A stretch of 64,000 bases of DNA, from assembly GCF_900302505.1 (NCBI RefSeq), contig NZ_OMOJ01000001.1, positions 930,001 through 994,000 of the forward strand, in the 5' to 3' direction. The notes beneath the pieces are model-generated. The model saw only the letters and a program-made list of their open reading frames with translations, searched no databases and was not told the origin of the DNA. This DNA comes from Pseudoprimorskyibacter insulae (lineage in GTDB: Bacteria > Pseudomonadota > Alphaproteobacteria > Rhodobacterales > Rhodobacteraceae). The translations under genes were made by a program, and so were the position numbers. This document shows, piece by piece, positions 34,059 to 42,899 of this stretch; the first letter of the stretch is position 1, and each line of letters opens with the position of its first letter.

Positions 34059-34964
34059 ATGCACATCGAATTTCGTCATCTTCGGACCATCAAAGCCATC
34101 CATGAACTGGGCGGCCTTGCGCGTGCGGCAGATCAGCTGAATATCACGCAGTCGGCATTATCACACCAGATCAAAGGCTTAGAGGATCAGGCCGGGGTCG
34201 AGCTTTTCGTGCGCCGATCCAAGCCGATGAAACTGTCGGCGGCTGGCATGCGCCTGTTGCGGCTGGCTGAACAGGTTTTGCCGCAGGTTGAGGCGCTTCA
34301 GGCCGAATTTGACGGGCTGCGCGCCGGGTCATCGGGCCGGATGCATATTGCCATTGAATGCCACGCCTGTTTCGAATGGCTGTTCCCGGTGCTGGAAGGC
34401 TTCCGCAAGTCATGGCCGGACGTGGATGTCGACATTCGCCCCGGTCTGGCCTTTGACGCGCTGCCCGCCTTGCAAAAGGAAGAGGTGGATTTGGTCGTTT
34501 CTTCAGATCCTGAGGAAATTCCAGGCGTCACCTTTACCGAACTCTTTGACTATAAACCGGTTTTTGTCGCGGCCTCATCCCATCCGTTGGCGGCGAAACC
34601 CTATATCGAGGCCGAGGATTTCCGCGGTCAGACGCTGATCACCTATCCGGTGGACCGGGCGCGGCTGGATATCTTCAACCAATTGCTGATTCCGGCCAAG
34701 GTGGAACCCGGATCGATCCGTCAGGTCGAGCTGACGGCGGTGATCTTGCTGCTTGTCGCGTCAAACCGGGGTGTTGCGGTGCTTCCCGATTGGGTGGTCC
34801 GAGAGGTGAAGTATTCGTCCGATTACATTACCCGGCCACTGACGAAAAAAGGGATCACGCGGCGACTTTACGCCGCCACGCGAAGTGAAGATGTCGAAAA
34901 GCCCTTCATGCGAGAGTTGATTCGTCTCGCGAAGGTCGAAGCCCAGAAACTTCAGTCGCTTTGA
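34059..34964 (+). CDS. metR: MetR-like LysR regulator
   Basis: The 301-aa LysR protein has an N-terminal helix-turn-helix (LRTIKAIHELGGLARAADQL, then NITQSALSHQIKGLEDQAG) and an effector domain containing GRMHIAIECHACFEWLFPVL, the MetR-type segment that binds homocysteine. It is divergent from metF, the classical MetR target. It should activate methionine/C1 genes with homocysteine as co-effector. The gene ends 4 nt before the convergent cold-shock gene. Confidence 0.9.
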   Translation: MHIEFRHLRTIKAIHELGGLARAADQLNITQSALSHQIKGLEDQAGVELFVRRSKPMKLSAAGMRLLRLAEQVLPQVEALQAEFDGLRAGSSGRMHIAIECHACFEWLFPVLEGFRKSWPDVDVDIRPGLAFDALPALQKEEVDLVVSSDPEEIPGVTFTELFDYKPVFVAASSHPLAAKPYIEAEDFRGQTLITYPVDRARLDIFNQLLIPAKVEPGSIRQVELTAVILLLVASNRGVAVLPDWVVREVKYSSDYITRPLTKKGITRRLYAATRSEDVEKPFMRELIRLAKVEAQKLQSL

Positions 34965-34967
34965 GGG

Positions 34968-35174
34968 TCAGATCGGTTTCAAATCAGACGCCATGACCCT
35001 GCCGTCACGGCCTTCTTTCAGTTCGAATTCGACCTTTTGATTGTCGGCGAGCCCGGTCAGGCCGGATCGTTCGACTGCTGAAATATGTACAAAAACGTCT
35101 TTGCCGCCGTCATCAGGGGCGATAAACCCGTAGCCTTTGGTGGTGTTAAACCATTTCACGGTGCCAGTCGGCAT
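34968..35174 (-). CDS. Cold-shock domain protein
   Basis: The 68-aa single cold-shock domain, MPTGTVKWFNTTKGYGFIAP then GGKDVFVHISAVERSGL, carries RNP1 (KGYGFI) and RNP2 (VFVHI). It binds single-stranded RNA/DNA and melts mRNA structure. GGAGACACGGAC precedes the ATG. The spacer of about 220 nt upstream, before the ArsC-like gene, probably holds a long 5' leader as in other csp genes, but no motif was clear. Confidence 0.95.
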   Translation of the reverse strand: MPTGTVKWFNTTKGYGFIAPDDGGKDVFVHISAVERSGLTGLADNQKVEFELKEGRDGRVMASDLKPI

Positions 35175-35395
35175 GTCCGTGTCTCCTTCATAGTCACTCA
35201 TTTTGTTCTGCTGGCAGAACGCTGTGCCACCGTCGCCTTGGACGGGCCAGCATGGAGTGCATGCGGGGTTGCCCGACACGAATAAGACGAAGGTCGCAAA
35301 GGAAGGGTTGCACGTTGCGGGCAAAAAACAAGGGGAAGTCGCTCGTAAATGGGGTGTTTTGTGCTTATTTCCGGGGGACAAACCTGAGAGGTGCT

Positions 35396-35719
35396 ATGAA
35401 ACTGTACGGATTGAAGACCTGTGACACCTGCCGCAAGGCGCGCAAGGCCCTGCCAGAGCATGATTATGTCGATGTTCGCGATGATGGCGTGCCGCAGGAT
35501 GTGCTGGCGGCGGCCTATGCGGCGCTTGGCGCGGATCTTCTGAACACTCGGTCGACCACATGGCGCGGCCTATCGGAGGCAGACCGGGCCCGCCCGGCGC
35601 TGGATCTGTTGGCCGACCATCCCACACTTATGAAACGCCCGCTGATTGAACAGGACGGCACGTTCTACCTTGGCTGGACCAAGGCAACCCAAGCGGCCTT
35701 GGGTGCGTCCGATGCGTAA
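35396..35719 (+). CDS. ArsC/Spx-family protein (YffB-like)
   Basis: The 107-aa thioredoxin-fold protein begins MKLYGLKTCDTCRKARKALP, with the CxxC motif CDTC at 9-12, and ends LIEQDGTFYLGWTKATQ. The Spx/ArsC/YffB family contains arsenate reductases and redox regulators. The LMKRPLIE block supports the family. Presence of a CxxC instead of the single-Cys ArsC pattern and lack of ars neighbours argue against a true arsenate reductase. Start at 35396, after GAGAGGTGCT. Confidence 0.85.
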   Translation: MKLYGLKTCDTCRKARKALPEHDYVDVRDDGVPQDVLAAAYAALGADLLNTRSTTWRGLSEADRARPALDLLADHPTLMKRPLIEQDGTFYLGWTKATQAALGASDA

Positions 35720-36080
35720 CGCGGCGCTGGTTCTGGGGGTCATCGCGGGCTGTTTCGGGATGCTGGTCGGGTTTTTTGGCTTTGGCTACACCGAACTGGC
35801 CCGCAGTTTTTCCGAGGTCGAAGAGGCATTCGGTATGTTCGACCGGCCCGGATTGGTGCGGGCGGTGTCGATTCTGTCGCCGCTGCTGGCGATTGCGGGC
35901 GGGGCGATGGCGAAAGCCCGCGCGCTTTGGGGCGGCGGGCTGCTGCTGCTCTCGGCTTTGGGGATGTACGCGGCCTTTGGCTTTAACGTGTTCACCATGT
36001 TCCCGATTGCCTTTGCCGGGCTAGGCGGGGTGCTGGCTATTGCCGCCGGAAAACCGGATGAGCCGAAGGCACATTTCTAG
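35712..36080 (+). CDS. Small four-helix membrane protein, unknown
   Basis: The 122-aa hydrophobic protein has about four TM helices (for example AALVLGVIAGCFGMLVGFFG and GGGLLLLSALGMYAAFGFNV). It overlaps the ArsC/Spx-like gene by 8 nt, so the two are co-translated. Its stop codon overlaps the convergent doxX stop by 4 nt. No family was recognised. Confidence 0.7.
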   Translation: MRNAALVLGVIAGCFGMLVGFFGFGYTELARSFSEVEEAFGMFDRPGLVRAVSILSPLLAIAGGAMAKARALWGGGLLLLSALGMYAAFGFNVFTMFPIAFAGLGGVLAIAAGKPDEPKAHF

Positions 36081-36619
36081 GCCGATTGGCCCGACAGGCG
36101 GCGGATCACGATGCTGTCTGCCGACAGCAAACCACCGCCCTTGATGACCAATGTCAGCAGGATAAACACCCAAAGCGCCCTTTGATCTAGGATCAACCCA
36201 TCGGGCGCTTTGTCGAACCACGCGCCCAAGGTGCCGGGATGGTCAATCGCGCCGTGGCCGAACAGGTCGGTCAGGCTTTGGACAAAGATGAACCCGATCA
36301 TCCCAAGCGCCGCCAGACGGGTCACCAGCCCCAAAAAGATCAGCGCAGGCAGGATGAATTCGGCCCAAGTGCCTGCCAGAACCACCAACGTTTGAAACGC
36401 GCCCAATTGCGAAGCGTCATAGCCCACCGCCTCCATCTGGCGGGGGAAAATCTGGGCATAGGCGCCAAGCGAGGGGCTGAACAACCCGCTGCCGATCTTG
36501 GTCAGGCCCGAAGCCCAGAAATACGGCAGCAAGACAGCGGCAAACAGAAACCGCGCCACCAGTGGGAGCAGCGGGTCAGCCCGGTTTGGCAGGGCGTAAA
36601 GTGCAAACAAACGGGTCAT
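36077..36619 (-). CDS. DoxX-family membrane protein of the buf operon
   Basis: The 180-aa protein has about four TM helices with the DoxX pattern, including PLVARFLFAAVLLPYFWASG, LVVLAGTWAEFILPALIFLG and LAALGMIGFIFVQSLTDLFG. DoxX-like proteins often end bufferin operons. It follows bufC after 5 nt, in the order bufA-bufB-bufC-doxX. Its precise role (quinone or membrane redox) is not known. Confidence 0.88.
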   Translation of the reverse strand: MTRLFALYALPNRADPLLPLVARFLFAAVLLPYFWASGLTKIGSGLFSPSLGAYAQIFPRQMEAVGYDASQLGAFQTLVVLAGTWAEFILPALIFLGLVTRLAALGMIGFIFVQSLTDLFGHGAIDHPGTLGAWFDKAPDGLILDQRALWVFILLTLVIKGGGLLSADSIVIRRLSGQSA

Positions 36620-36624
36620 TCAAA

Positions 36625-37365
36625 TCACTCCAGATCAATCGCGGTGATGCCGCCGCCTTGCAAAAGCAAGGTTAGCGTGGCGGCAAGGTCATGGTCGTCG
36701 CCTGCGGCCTCAATCGCCTGCGCGACGGGCAGGCCCTTGGCCAAGGCGGCCAGAAAAGATGCGCCATGGGCGGGCAGTTCGTGCGGTTCGGGATCAAAGG
36801 CGGGCCGCAGGATCAGCGCATCTTGCGGCGTGGCCGACGGGTGCTTCGATCCGGGGCGGGTCGCATAGCGCCACAGATCGACCACGGGCCAAGGCGACCG
36901 AACCAACCGCAGCGCAGGTGCAAGGCGCAGGCGGGCCTTGGACAAATTATCCTCGGTCAGTCGCTGAAACGTGGCCGGGTCAATCGGCGTGCTATCGGCG
37001 GCGTGGTAGGATTGGCGCAAGGCCAGTTCCAACTGCGCGACATCGGGCAAATAGCCCAAATGGGCCAACGGCGGGTGATTGGCCAGAAACTCGGGAAATC
37101 CCGCGCCATAAAGCGACAGAACCGGCGAGGTGGGGGGCGACTCACGCAGGTAAAGCCCTGCAATCGCGCGGAAGTTTTCCTCACCCAGTAGGGCGCGGAT
37201 GGCCGGAAACCCGGTTTCCAGCGCTTCGGTCAGGCTGACGGCGACATTGTTGCGATAGACGGCGAACCGCCGACCGGCGGGGCGGCCCTGCCCATCGGTA
37301 AGCCCGCTTGGCACCGGCTGGTCCGCCTGTAGCAAGGCGGCGTGAAACTCTGACTGGCCGGTCAT
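36625..37365 (-). CDS. bufC: BufC-like partner protein (DUF2063)
   Basis: The 246-aa protein begins [18 protein letters not shown] and contains [20 protein letters not shown] and [20 protein letters not shown], the DUF2063 N-terminal pattern that recruits the precursor to the MNIO enzyme. The C-terminal half is a second compact domain ([20 protein letters not shown]). It overlaps bufB by 4 nt. Known partner proteins of MNIO enzymes bind the leader or core of the precursor peptide. Confidence 0.88.
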   Translation of the reverse strand: MTGQSEFHAALLQADQPVPSGLTDGQGRPAGRRFAVYRNNVAVSLTEALETGFPAIRALLGEENFRAIAGLYLRESPPTSPVLSLYGAGFPEFLANHPPLAHLGYLPDVAQLELALRQSYHAADSTPIDPATFQRLTEDNLSKARLRLAPALRLVRSPWPVVDLWRYATRPGSKHPSATPQDALILRPAFDPEPHELPAHGASFLAALAKGLPVAQAIEAAGDDHDLAATLTLLLQGGGITAIDLE

Positions 37366-38210
37366 GCCAGCACCTGCAACGCGGCATCCGCGCGGGCGGC
37401 TTCGGCCTGAAGCACCGGCCATTCGGGCACATCTGTGTCCCATTCGATCAGGGTCGGCTTGGGGCCGGTCTGCGCCAGAACATGGGCCAGCAAGGCCCAA
37501 ACCGGATCGGCCACCTCGCGCCCATGACTGTCAATCAGCAGGGGCGCGCCATGATCGTCATGGTCTTCGTCATGACCGCCAAGGTGAATTTCGCCGACGC
37601 ATTCCGTCGGGAACGCATCGACATAGCTGCGCGGGTCGAACCCCAGATTGGTCGCCGAGACAAAGACATTGTTCACATCAAGCAGCAATCCGCAGCCCGT
37701 GCGCCGCGCAACCTCGCGCAGGAAATCCGGCTCGCTCCAAGTGCTTTCGGCAAAGGCCAGATAGCTGGAGGGGTTTTCCAGAAGCATCTGGCGGCCAAGC
37801 GTCGTTTGCACTTGGTCGATATGCGCGCAGATACGGGCCAGCGTGGCATCGGTATAGGGCAGGGGCAGCAGGTCATTCAGGAAATGGCTGTCATGGGTGG
37901 ACCATGCCAGATGTTCGGAAAAGCTGGCTGGGTTCAGCCAGTCCATCAGATGTTTCAACCGGGCCAGATGGTTTGCATCAAGCGGGGCCTCGCCCCCAAT
38001 CGACAGGCCGACACCATGGACGGAAATGGCAAAGCGTTCAGACAGATGGCGCAACTGTGCGAGCGGGCGGCCACCGGCCCCCATGTAATTCTCGGCATGG
38101 ATTTCGAGCCAGCGGACGGGGCCTGCATCGCTCAGGATCTGGGCGTAATGCTGGGGTTTGTAACCTACGCCAGCGGCAAAAGGCAGGGGACGGGGCGGAT
38201 TGTCGAACAT
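37362..38210 (-). CDS. bufB: MNIO-family RiPP-modifying enzyme BufB (DUF692)
   Basis: The 282-aa TIM-barrel multinuclear non-heme iron oxygenase has [79 protein letters not shown] and [10 protein letters not shown], with the His, Glu and Asp residues that bind two or three irons. Such enzymes convert Cys of BufA peptides into oxidised heterocycles. Start at 38210 ([11 protein letters not shown]) is preferred over 38255. Confidence 0.93.
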   Translation of the reverse strand: MFDNPPRPLPFAAGVGYKPQHYAQILSDAGPVRWLEIHAENYMGAGGRPLAQLRHLSERFAISVHGVGLSIGGEAPLDANHLARLKHLMDWLNPASFSEHLAWSTHDSHFLNDLLPLPYTDATLARICAHIDQVQTTLGRQMLLENPSSYLAFAESTWSEPDFLREVARRTGCGLLLDVNNVFVSATNLGFDPRSYVDAFPTECVGEIHLGGHDEDHDDHGAPLLIDSHGREVADPVWALLAHVLAQTGPKPTLIEWDTDVPEWPVLQAEAARADAALQVLA

Positions 38211-38245
38211 GGCGGCCTCTGGCTTAGGGAACGGCAGGGCGGGGG

Positions 38246-38315
38246 CGCGCGGCATCTGCCGATGCCGCGCGATGTGGCTGGCCCCAAGGGCCAGCCACAG
38301 CCGGCTTATGCCGGC
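38246..38315 (-). promoter_or_regulatory. Three consecutive hairpins between bufA and bufB
   Basis: CGCGCGGCAT pairs with ATGCCGCGCG (38246-38255 / 38262-38271). TGTGGCTGGCCC pairs with GGGCCAGCCACA (38273-38284 / 38288-38299, 3-nt loop). GCCGGC pairs with GCCGGC (38300-38305 / 38310-38315), overlapping the bufA stop. None has a T-run. They probably stabilise bufA mRNA or limit read-through into bufB. Confidence 0.65.
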
Positions 38316-38608
38316 AGGTCGCGGGTCAGGGCCTCGAGCGATCCCATGCGGGCCTTGCCGTCTGCCATTGCGGGCAGTTCAATCGACGCGCAGGTGCCTG
38401 CGTCCACCAGCGTCCAGGCGTTGCCCTGATAATCGACGGTCGAGGTGCCAGCGCAGGTGGTGCCGGGGCCGGCGGCGCAGTCATTCTGACCGGCCAGCGA
38501 AACACCAAAGCACTTTTCCTGCTCGGCGGCGTTCGCGGCGGTGGTGTGACCTGCAACCGAGGCTGCAACGGCGCCCAGAAGGGCCAGGGTGTTCAGGGTT
38601 TTGGACAT
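38306..38608 (-). CDS. bufA: Bufferin precursor peptide BufA (DUF2282)
   Basis: The 100-aa precursor has a Sec signal peptide ([20 protein letters not shown], cleavage near ANA-A) and four Cys residues in the core: EKCFGV (33), NDCAAG (44), TTCAGT (52) and GTCASI (73). This is the BufA1 pattern of copper-binding RiPPs exported to the periplasm after modification by BufB/BufC. GGAAATTTCAC is just upstream of the ATG, giving a strong start. The gene precedes bufB by 95 nt of hairpin-rich sequence. Confidence 0.92.
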   Translation of the reverse strand: MSKTLNTLALLGAVAASVAGHTTAANAAEQEKCFGVSLAGQNDCAAGPGTTCAGTSTVDYQGNAWTLVDAGTCASIELPAMADGKARMGSLEALTRDLPA

Positions 38609-38839
38609 GTGAAATTCCTTTCGGATCTGAATGTTTGGATCGCTGTTTGTTGGCGATGACCAGATCCTGACGCCAAATCAGGCGGCAAGCCATTCACAGG
38701 CCCGTGCCTCACAAGTGCGTCAACGGCGGTGATTGGACGTGATGCCCGCGTGAAGAATTTCAGCCGTAATTCGCGGGAAAAAATCACAAGCCCGTCAGTT
38801 GGGTCGTAAAACGACCAGTGCTGCAATGCGGCAAGCATC

Positions 38840-38898
38840 GGCGTTGTAACAATCCAATTGGCGGCATTGGATCGCCGCAGGGAATTGTTACAAACGCC
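38840..38898. repeat. Long imperfect inverted repeat upstream of the buf operon
   Basis: GGCGTTGTAACAATCC (38840-38855) and GGAATTGTTACAAACGCC (38881-38898) are imperfect inverted copies around an inner GCGGC/GCCGC stem. Both arms carry the word TTGTAACAAT or a close variant. The repeat lies between the membrane-protein stop (38908) and bufA. It may be an operator, paired alternative-sigma promoter elements, or a processing site. Confidence 0.55.
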
Positions 38899-38907
38899 AG
38901 TGTTTCG

Positions 38908-39411
38908 TTACGCTGCCTTGGCGGGCGCGGAATGGTCCGTGGCGCGAAGAACGGTGATCACACGCCCAAGGAAAAAGCCAGACCCCATGCCTTTCAGCGC
39001 GGGGATCAGTGCCTTGGCGGGCAGGACTGCAATGGCATCCGGGGCAACGGCGGTCAGGATGCCTTCGCTGAAGTTGGTCCAGAAGATCAGCATCATCATG
39101 GCAATGCTCATCCATTCACCCTTGACGCTGACACGACCTGCACGCTTCCAGACCAGCGTTGTTCGCTGCTTACGGGCGCCGGCAAGCGCGCCCAACCCGT
39201 AGACCAAGCCAAAGCTGGCCCAAGTCGTCGCCTGATCGGGCATGGCCAGCAGGTTCGGCAGGCCGGTGAACGCCAGAAACGGCAGCAAGAACATCGGCCA
39301 AATCGCGCTTTCGCGGTCGCGGGAAGACAGGATACCAAGGGCGATCAGTAGGGCCAGAAGCGGCCAGACCCACAGCGGCGGGCCGGAGAGAATGCGTAGA
39401 AGAATGTCCAT
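38908..39411 (-). CDS. Conserved membrane protein (DUF6622-like)
   Basis: The 167-aa protein has about five hydrophobic segments (WVWPLLALLIALGILSSRDR, IWPMFLLPFLAFTGLPNLLA, WMSIAMMMLIFWTNFSEGIL). The start of the protein resembles DUF6622 proteins (PLWVWPLLALLIALG). It lies upstream of bufA on the same strand with 299 nt between, so it is probably transcribed separately. No function is known. Confidence 0.65.
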   Translation of the reverse strand: MDILLRILSGPPLWVWPLLALLIALGILSSRDRESAIWPMFLLPFLAFTGLPNLLAMPDQATTWASFGLVYGLGALAGARKQRTTLVWKRAGRVSVKGEWMSIAMMMLIFWTNFSEGILTAVAPDAIAVLPAKALIPALKGMGSGFFLGRVITVLRATDHSAPAKAA

Positions 39412-39519
39412 CGGTGCCCCAGAAGTGAATATGTTAAATAGATGAACATGCATTGCATGGGGGATGGGAGAAGGGAAGCGGTAACCGCTGCGCTAAACTG
39501 CCTCGTATGATGGTTCAGG

Positions 39520-40245
39520 TCAGGCCGTCCCGGTCATCTCACTAAACGGGCACACGTCGTCTTCGAAGGGGACGCGCCTTTTGCGGAAACTGGTGCCCTC
39601 AACCGCCATGGGGGCCGATATCCGGTCCATTCGGAAATGGCGGAAATCATCCCGCATCGGATCCCATCCGACCAAGTACCAAAGCGGGGGCAGGATCAGC
39701 ATGGCCTGCGGTTCAACCCGGCGCGAGGTTTTGCGCCCTTTCGCGTCGGAATAGTCGAACTGGAACAACTGGCCTTGCAGAAACGCCGCTTCGAAGGCCG
39801 GTAGAAGCTCTGGGTCCATGGTCCCCATATTCGACAGGTCTTGCAGCGGTGATAAATGCCCGATGTGAAGGCATTCCAGCATCGCTCGAAGGTCTTTGAC
39901 CTTATCGGCGGGCAAGGATTTTTCGATTTTGGCAAGGCCAGAGTCTGCGAGGGCCGCAAAAGGCAGGTTGCCCGTGATGCGCATGGACGCCACGCCAATC
40001 AACAGCGCGAACACCTCGGGCACGGTCAGGCGGGCGGCCTTTTGCATCGACTGTGGGTCAAGCTGAAGCCCGCCGCCGCGCCCCACGTCCGAGTGGATGA
40101 CATAGCCTTCATCCCGCAAGGCGCAAATATCGCGCAGGACGGTGCGGCGCGATGCGCCGACCTCGTGGGCAAGGTCTTCAACGGTGGTTGTTCCAGCGCG
40201 GCGCAGGCTGCGGACGATGGCGTCTTGGCGGATACGAATGTTCAT
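39520..40245 (-). CDS. WYL-domain transcriptional regulator (YafY-like)
   Basis: The 241-aa regulator has an HTH_11 winged helix (residues 5-60, IVRSLRRAGTTTVEDLAHEV, then GASRRTVLRDICALRDEGY) and a C-terminal WYL domain (LPPLWYLVGWDPMRDDFRHF, then RMDRI). WYL domains bind nucleic acids or small ligands. Divergent from the RidA gene with 86 nt between, which it probably controls. Start at the ATG 40245. Confidence 0.88.
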   Translation of the reverse strand: MNIRIRQDAIVRSLRRAGTTTVEDLAHEVGASRRTVLRDICALRDEGYVIHSDVGRGGGLQLDPQSMQKAARLTVPEVFALLIGVASMRITGNLPFAALADSGLAKIEKSLPADKVKDLRAMLECLHIGHLSPLQDLSNMGTMDPELLPAFEAAFLQGQLFQFDYSDAKGRKTSRRVEPQAMLILPPLWYLVGWDPMRDDFRHFRMDRISAPMAVEGTSFRKRRVPFEDDVCPFSEMTGTA

Positions 40246-40331
40246 GAAACCAGCCTAGCACAAATGGTGACAAGTTTTGGCACTGTTTGTCCCTATACCG
40301 ATTTCAACACAGTCAAACAGGAGACAGCACA

Positions 40332-40727
40332 ATGGAACGGACCGCAGTAAACCCTTGGGATTGGTCGCTAAAGCTGGGATACAATCAGGCCGAAATCATT
40401 GAGGGGGCCAAGCGTCAGGTGACCTGCGCGGGGCAAACCGCCGTCGATGGAAACGGGGTGCCGCAATGCGCAGGCGATATGCGTGGTCAGATCGCTTTGG
40501 CCTTGGATAATCTTGAGGCGGTTTTGGCCAAGGCCGGGATGGACCTGAGTAACGTCACACGCTTGGGTGTTTATGCCACGGATGTGGATGAGGCGCTGAA
40601 GAACTTCGATCTGCTGGGAATGCGGTTTGGCCCGCATAACGCCGCGCCGCCGATGACCTTGCTGGGCGTCACACGATTGGCCATCCCCGGATTGATGTTT
40701 GAGATTGAGGCAACCGCAGCGGATTAA
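40332..40727 (+). CDS. RidA/YjgF-family protein
   Basis: The 131-aa protein of the RidA superfamily has KLGYNQAEIIEGAKRQVTCA, GQTAVDGNG and SNVTRLGVYATDVDEALK. RidA hydrolyses reactive imines/enamines from amino-acid metabolism. The conserved Arg that binds the substrate carboxylate in true RidA (RxxEA) is not present in the equivalent TRLAIPGLMFEIEATA, so an Rid2-7 subclass is more likely. Start at 40332 after GGAGACAGCACA. It ends at a bidirectional terminator. Confidence 0.85.
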   Translation: MERTAVNPWDWSLKLGYNQAEIIEGAKRQVTCAGQTAVDGNGVPQCAGDMRGQIALALDNLEAVLAKAGMDLSNVTRLGVYATDVDEALKNFDLLGMRFGPHNAAPPMTLLGVTRLAIPGLMFEIEATAAD

Positions 40728-40731
40728 ACAA

Positions 40732-40758
40732 AAAAGGCGGCCCTTGGGGCCGCCTTTT
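40732..40758. terminator. Bidirectional terminator between ridA and thrS
   Basis: AAAAGGCGGCCC (40732-40743) and GGGCCGCCTTTT (40747-40758) form a 12-bp stem with a 3-nt loop, ending in T-runs on both strands. Confidence 0.88.
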
Positions 40759-40776
40759 CGCATTGCTTGAAACGCT

Positions 40777-42723
40777 TCAGCGCATATCCGGCGGGGTCGA
40801 TTCCGCCGCGAGGTTTGCGACGATCTCGTCAAGGGTGGCGACCGCCGTCTGTTTCTCGCCAAGGCGGCGGACGGTGACGGTGCGCTCTTCGACTTCGCGG
40901 TGACCGATGGCCAGAATGACCGGCACTTTGCCCAGCGAATGTTCACGGACCTTGTAGTTGATCTTCTCGTTGCGGATGTCGGCCTCGGCGCGGACGCCAG
41001 CCTTGCGCAGCGTTTCCACGACTTCGGCCACATAGTCATCGGCTTCCGACACGATCGAGGCCACAACCACCTGACGCGGAGCCAGCCAGAAGGGCAGTTT
41101 GCCCGCGTGTTCTTCGATCAGGATGCCGATGAAGCGCTCAAAGCTGCCCAGAACGGCACGGTGGAGCATCACGGGGCGGTGCTTGGCGCCATCGGCCCCA
41201 ACAAATGTTGCGTCAAGACGCTCGGGTAGGTTCGGGTCAACCTGAAGCGTGCCGCACTGCCACTGACGGCCGATGGCGTCGGTCAGGGTGAATTCCAGTT
41301 TGGGACCGTAGAATGCGCCTTCGCCTTCCTGAATTTCATACTCATACCCTGCGGCCTTACAGGCATTGCCAAGGGCGGCTTCGACGCGATCCCAGCTTTC
41401 TTCGCTGCCGATCCGCTTTTCGGGCCGGGTCGAGAGCTTGATCGTCCAGTTGTGGAAGCCCAGATCGGCGTAGATCTTCGACAGGAAGGTGATGAACTTG
41501 GCCGTCTCAAACTCGATCTGATCGTCGGTGCAGAAAATATGCGCATCGTCCTGTGTAAAGCCTCGCACGCGCATAATGCCGTGCAACGCGCCTGACGGCT
41601 CATAACGGTTGCACGAGCCGAACTCGGCCATGCGCAGCGGCAGATCGCGATAGGATTTCAGACCTTGGTTGAACACCTGCACGTGGCAAGGGCAGTTCAT
41701 TGGCTTCAGGGCGTTGATAGTCTTTTCGCGGGCGTGGTCTTCGTCCACTTCCACGATGAACATGTTTTCCTGATAGTTTTCCCAGTGACCCGAGGCTTCC
41801 CACAGTTTGCGGTTCACCACCTGCGGGGTGTTCACCTCGACATAGCCGTCGCGATCTTGCTGGCGGCGCATGTAATCTTGCAGCGTGGTGTAGATTTTCC
41901 AGCCGTTCGGGTGCCAGAAGATCTGGCCGGGGGCCTCTTCTTGCATGTGGAACAGGTCCATTTCGCGTCCCAGCTTGCGGTGGTCACGCTTGGCGGCCTC
42001 TTCCATCATGATTTCCCAAGCCTTCAGATCCTTGCGGTTCTTGAACGCCACGCCGTAGATGCGCTGAAGCATCGGGCGCGTGCTGTCGCCAAGGAAATAG
42101 GCGCCGGCCACATGGGTCAGCTTGAAGGCGTCGGCGGGCAATTGGCCGGTGTGCTGAAGGTGCGGGCCACGGCACAGATCCTGCCAGTCGCCGTGCCAGT
42201 ACATGCGGATATCTTCGCCCTCGGGGATGCGGTTGACCAGCTCCACCTTGAAAGGCTCGCCTGCCTCTTCGTAGTACTTGATGGCGTCTTCGCGCTTCCA
42301 GACCTCGGTTTTCACCGCGTCACGGGCGTTGATGATGTCCTTCATGCGGGCTTCGATCTGGCCCAGATCTTCGGGCGTGAACGGCTCGGCGCGGTCGAAG
42401 TCATAGAACCAGCCCTGATCGCGGATCGGGCCAATGGTGACTTTGACATCCGGCCAGATCTCTTGCACGGCGCGGGCCATGACGTGGGCCAGATCGTGAC
42501 GGATCAGCTCTAGCGCGGGTTCATCGTCCTGCATGGTGTAGATCGAAACCTGCGCATCTTCGGTGATCGGCCATTGCAGATCCCAATGCGCGCCGTTCAC
42601 AGCGGCAGAAATGGCCTTTTTGGCCAACGACGGAGCGATGGAGGCTGCGACCTCGGCAGGGGTGATACCTGCGTCGTACTCGCGCGAATTGCCATCGGGG
42701 AATGTGAGGGAAATCTGTGCCAT
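40777..42723 (-). CDS. thrS: Threonyl-tRNA synthetase
   Basis: The 648-aa class II synthetase has an N-terminal TGS domain ([20 protein letters not shown]), an editing domain with [11 protein letters not shown] (HxxxH) and [11 protein letters not shown], and the catalytic core with zinc-binding [10 protein letters not shown], motif 2 region [20 protein letters not shown], and [20 protein letters not shown]. The C-terminal anticodon domain ends [20 protein letters not shown]. Start at 42723 (MAQISLTF); the ORF extends far upstream without homology. No T-box is expected in this lineage and none was seen. Confidence 0.97.
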   Translation of the reverse strand: MAQISLTFPDGNSREYDAGITPAEVAASIAPSLAKKAISAAVNGAHWDLQWPITEDAQVSIYTMQDDEPALELIRHDLAHVMARAVQEIWPDVKVTIGPIRDQGWFYDFDRAEPFTPEDLGQIEARMKDIINARDAVKTEVWKREDAIKYYEEAGEPFKVELVNRIPEGEDIRMYWHGDWQDLCRGPHLQHTGQLPADAFKLTHVAGAYFLGDSTRPMLQRIYGVAFKNRKDLKAWEIMMEEAAKRDHRKLGREMDLFHMQEEAPGQIFWHPNGWKIYTTLQDYMRRQQDRDGYVEVNTPQVVNRKLWEASGHWENYQENMFIVEVDEDHAREKTINALKPMNCPCHVQVFNQGLKSYRDLPLRMAEFGSCNRYEPSGALHGIMRVRGFTQDDAHIFCTDDQIEFETAKFITFLSKIYADLGFHNWTIKLSTRPEKRIGSEESWDRVEAALGNACKAAGYEYEIQEGEGAFYGPKLEFTLTDAIGRQWQCGTLQVDPNLPERLDATFVGADGAKHRPVMLHRAVLGSFERFIGILIEEHAGKLPFWLAPRQVVVASIVSEADDYVAEVVETLRKAGVRAEADIRNEKINYKVREHSLGKVPVILAIGHREVEERTVTVRRLGEKQTAVATLDEIVANLAAESTPPDMR

Positions 42724-42899
42724 CTTGGCTTTCCTCGTCAGTTTGGCGCCCACGGAACGCCCGGTTGCGGGTATATGGTTCGCGCGCCTTGTGGCCCTGT
42801 GTGAATGCGCTGTCAAGCGCGGCGGGGCTTTGGGCGTTTTTCTCTTGGCCTGCGGGGCATGGGCGCTATGGTCAGCCCAAAGCAACAGCCGGAAACCCC

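Noticed and set aside
38593-38838. 81-aa minus-strand frame overlapping the bufA start
   Set aside because: It overlaps the signal peptide of bufA in another frame and lacks a ribosome-binding site.
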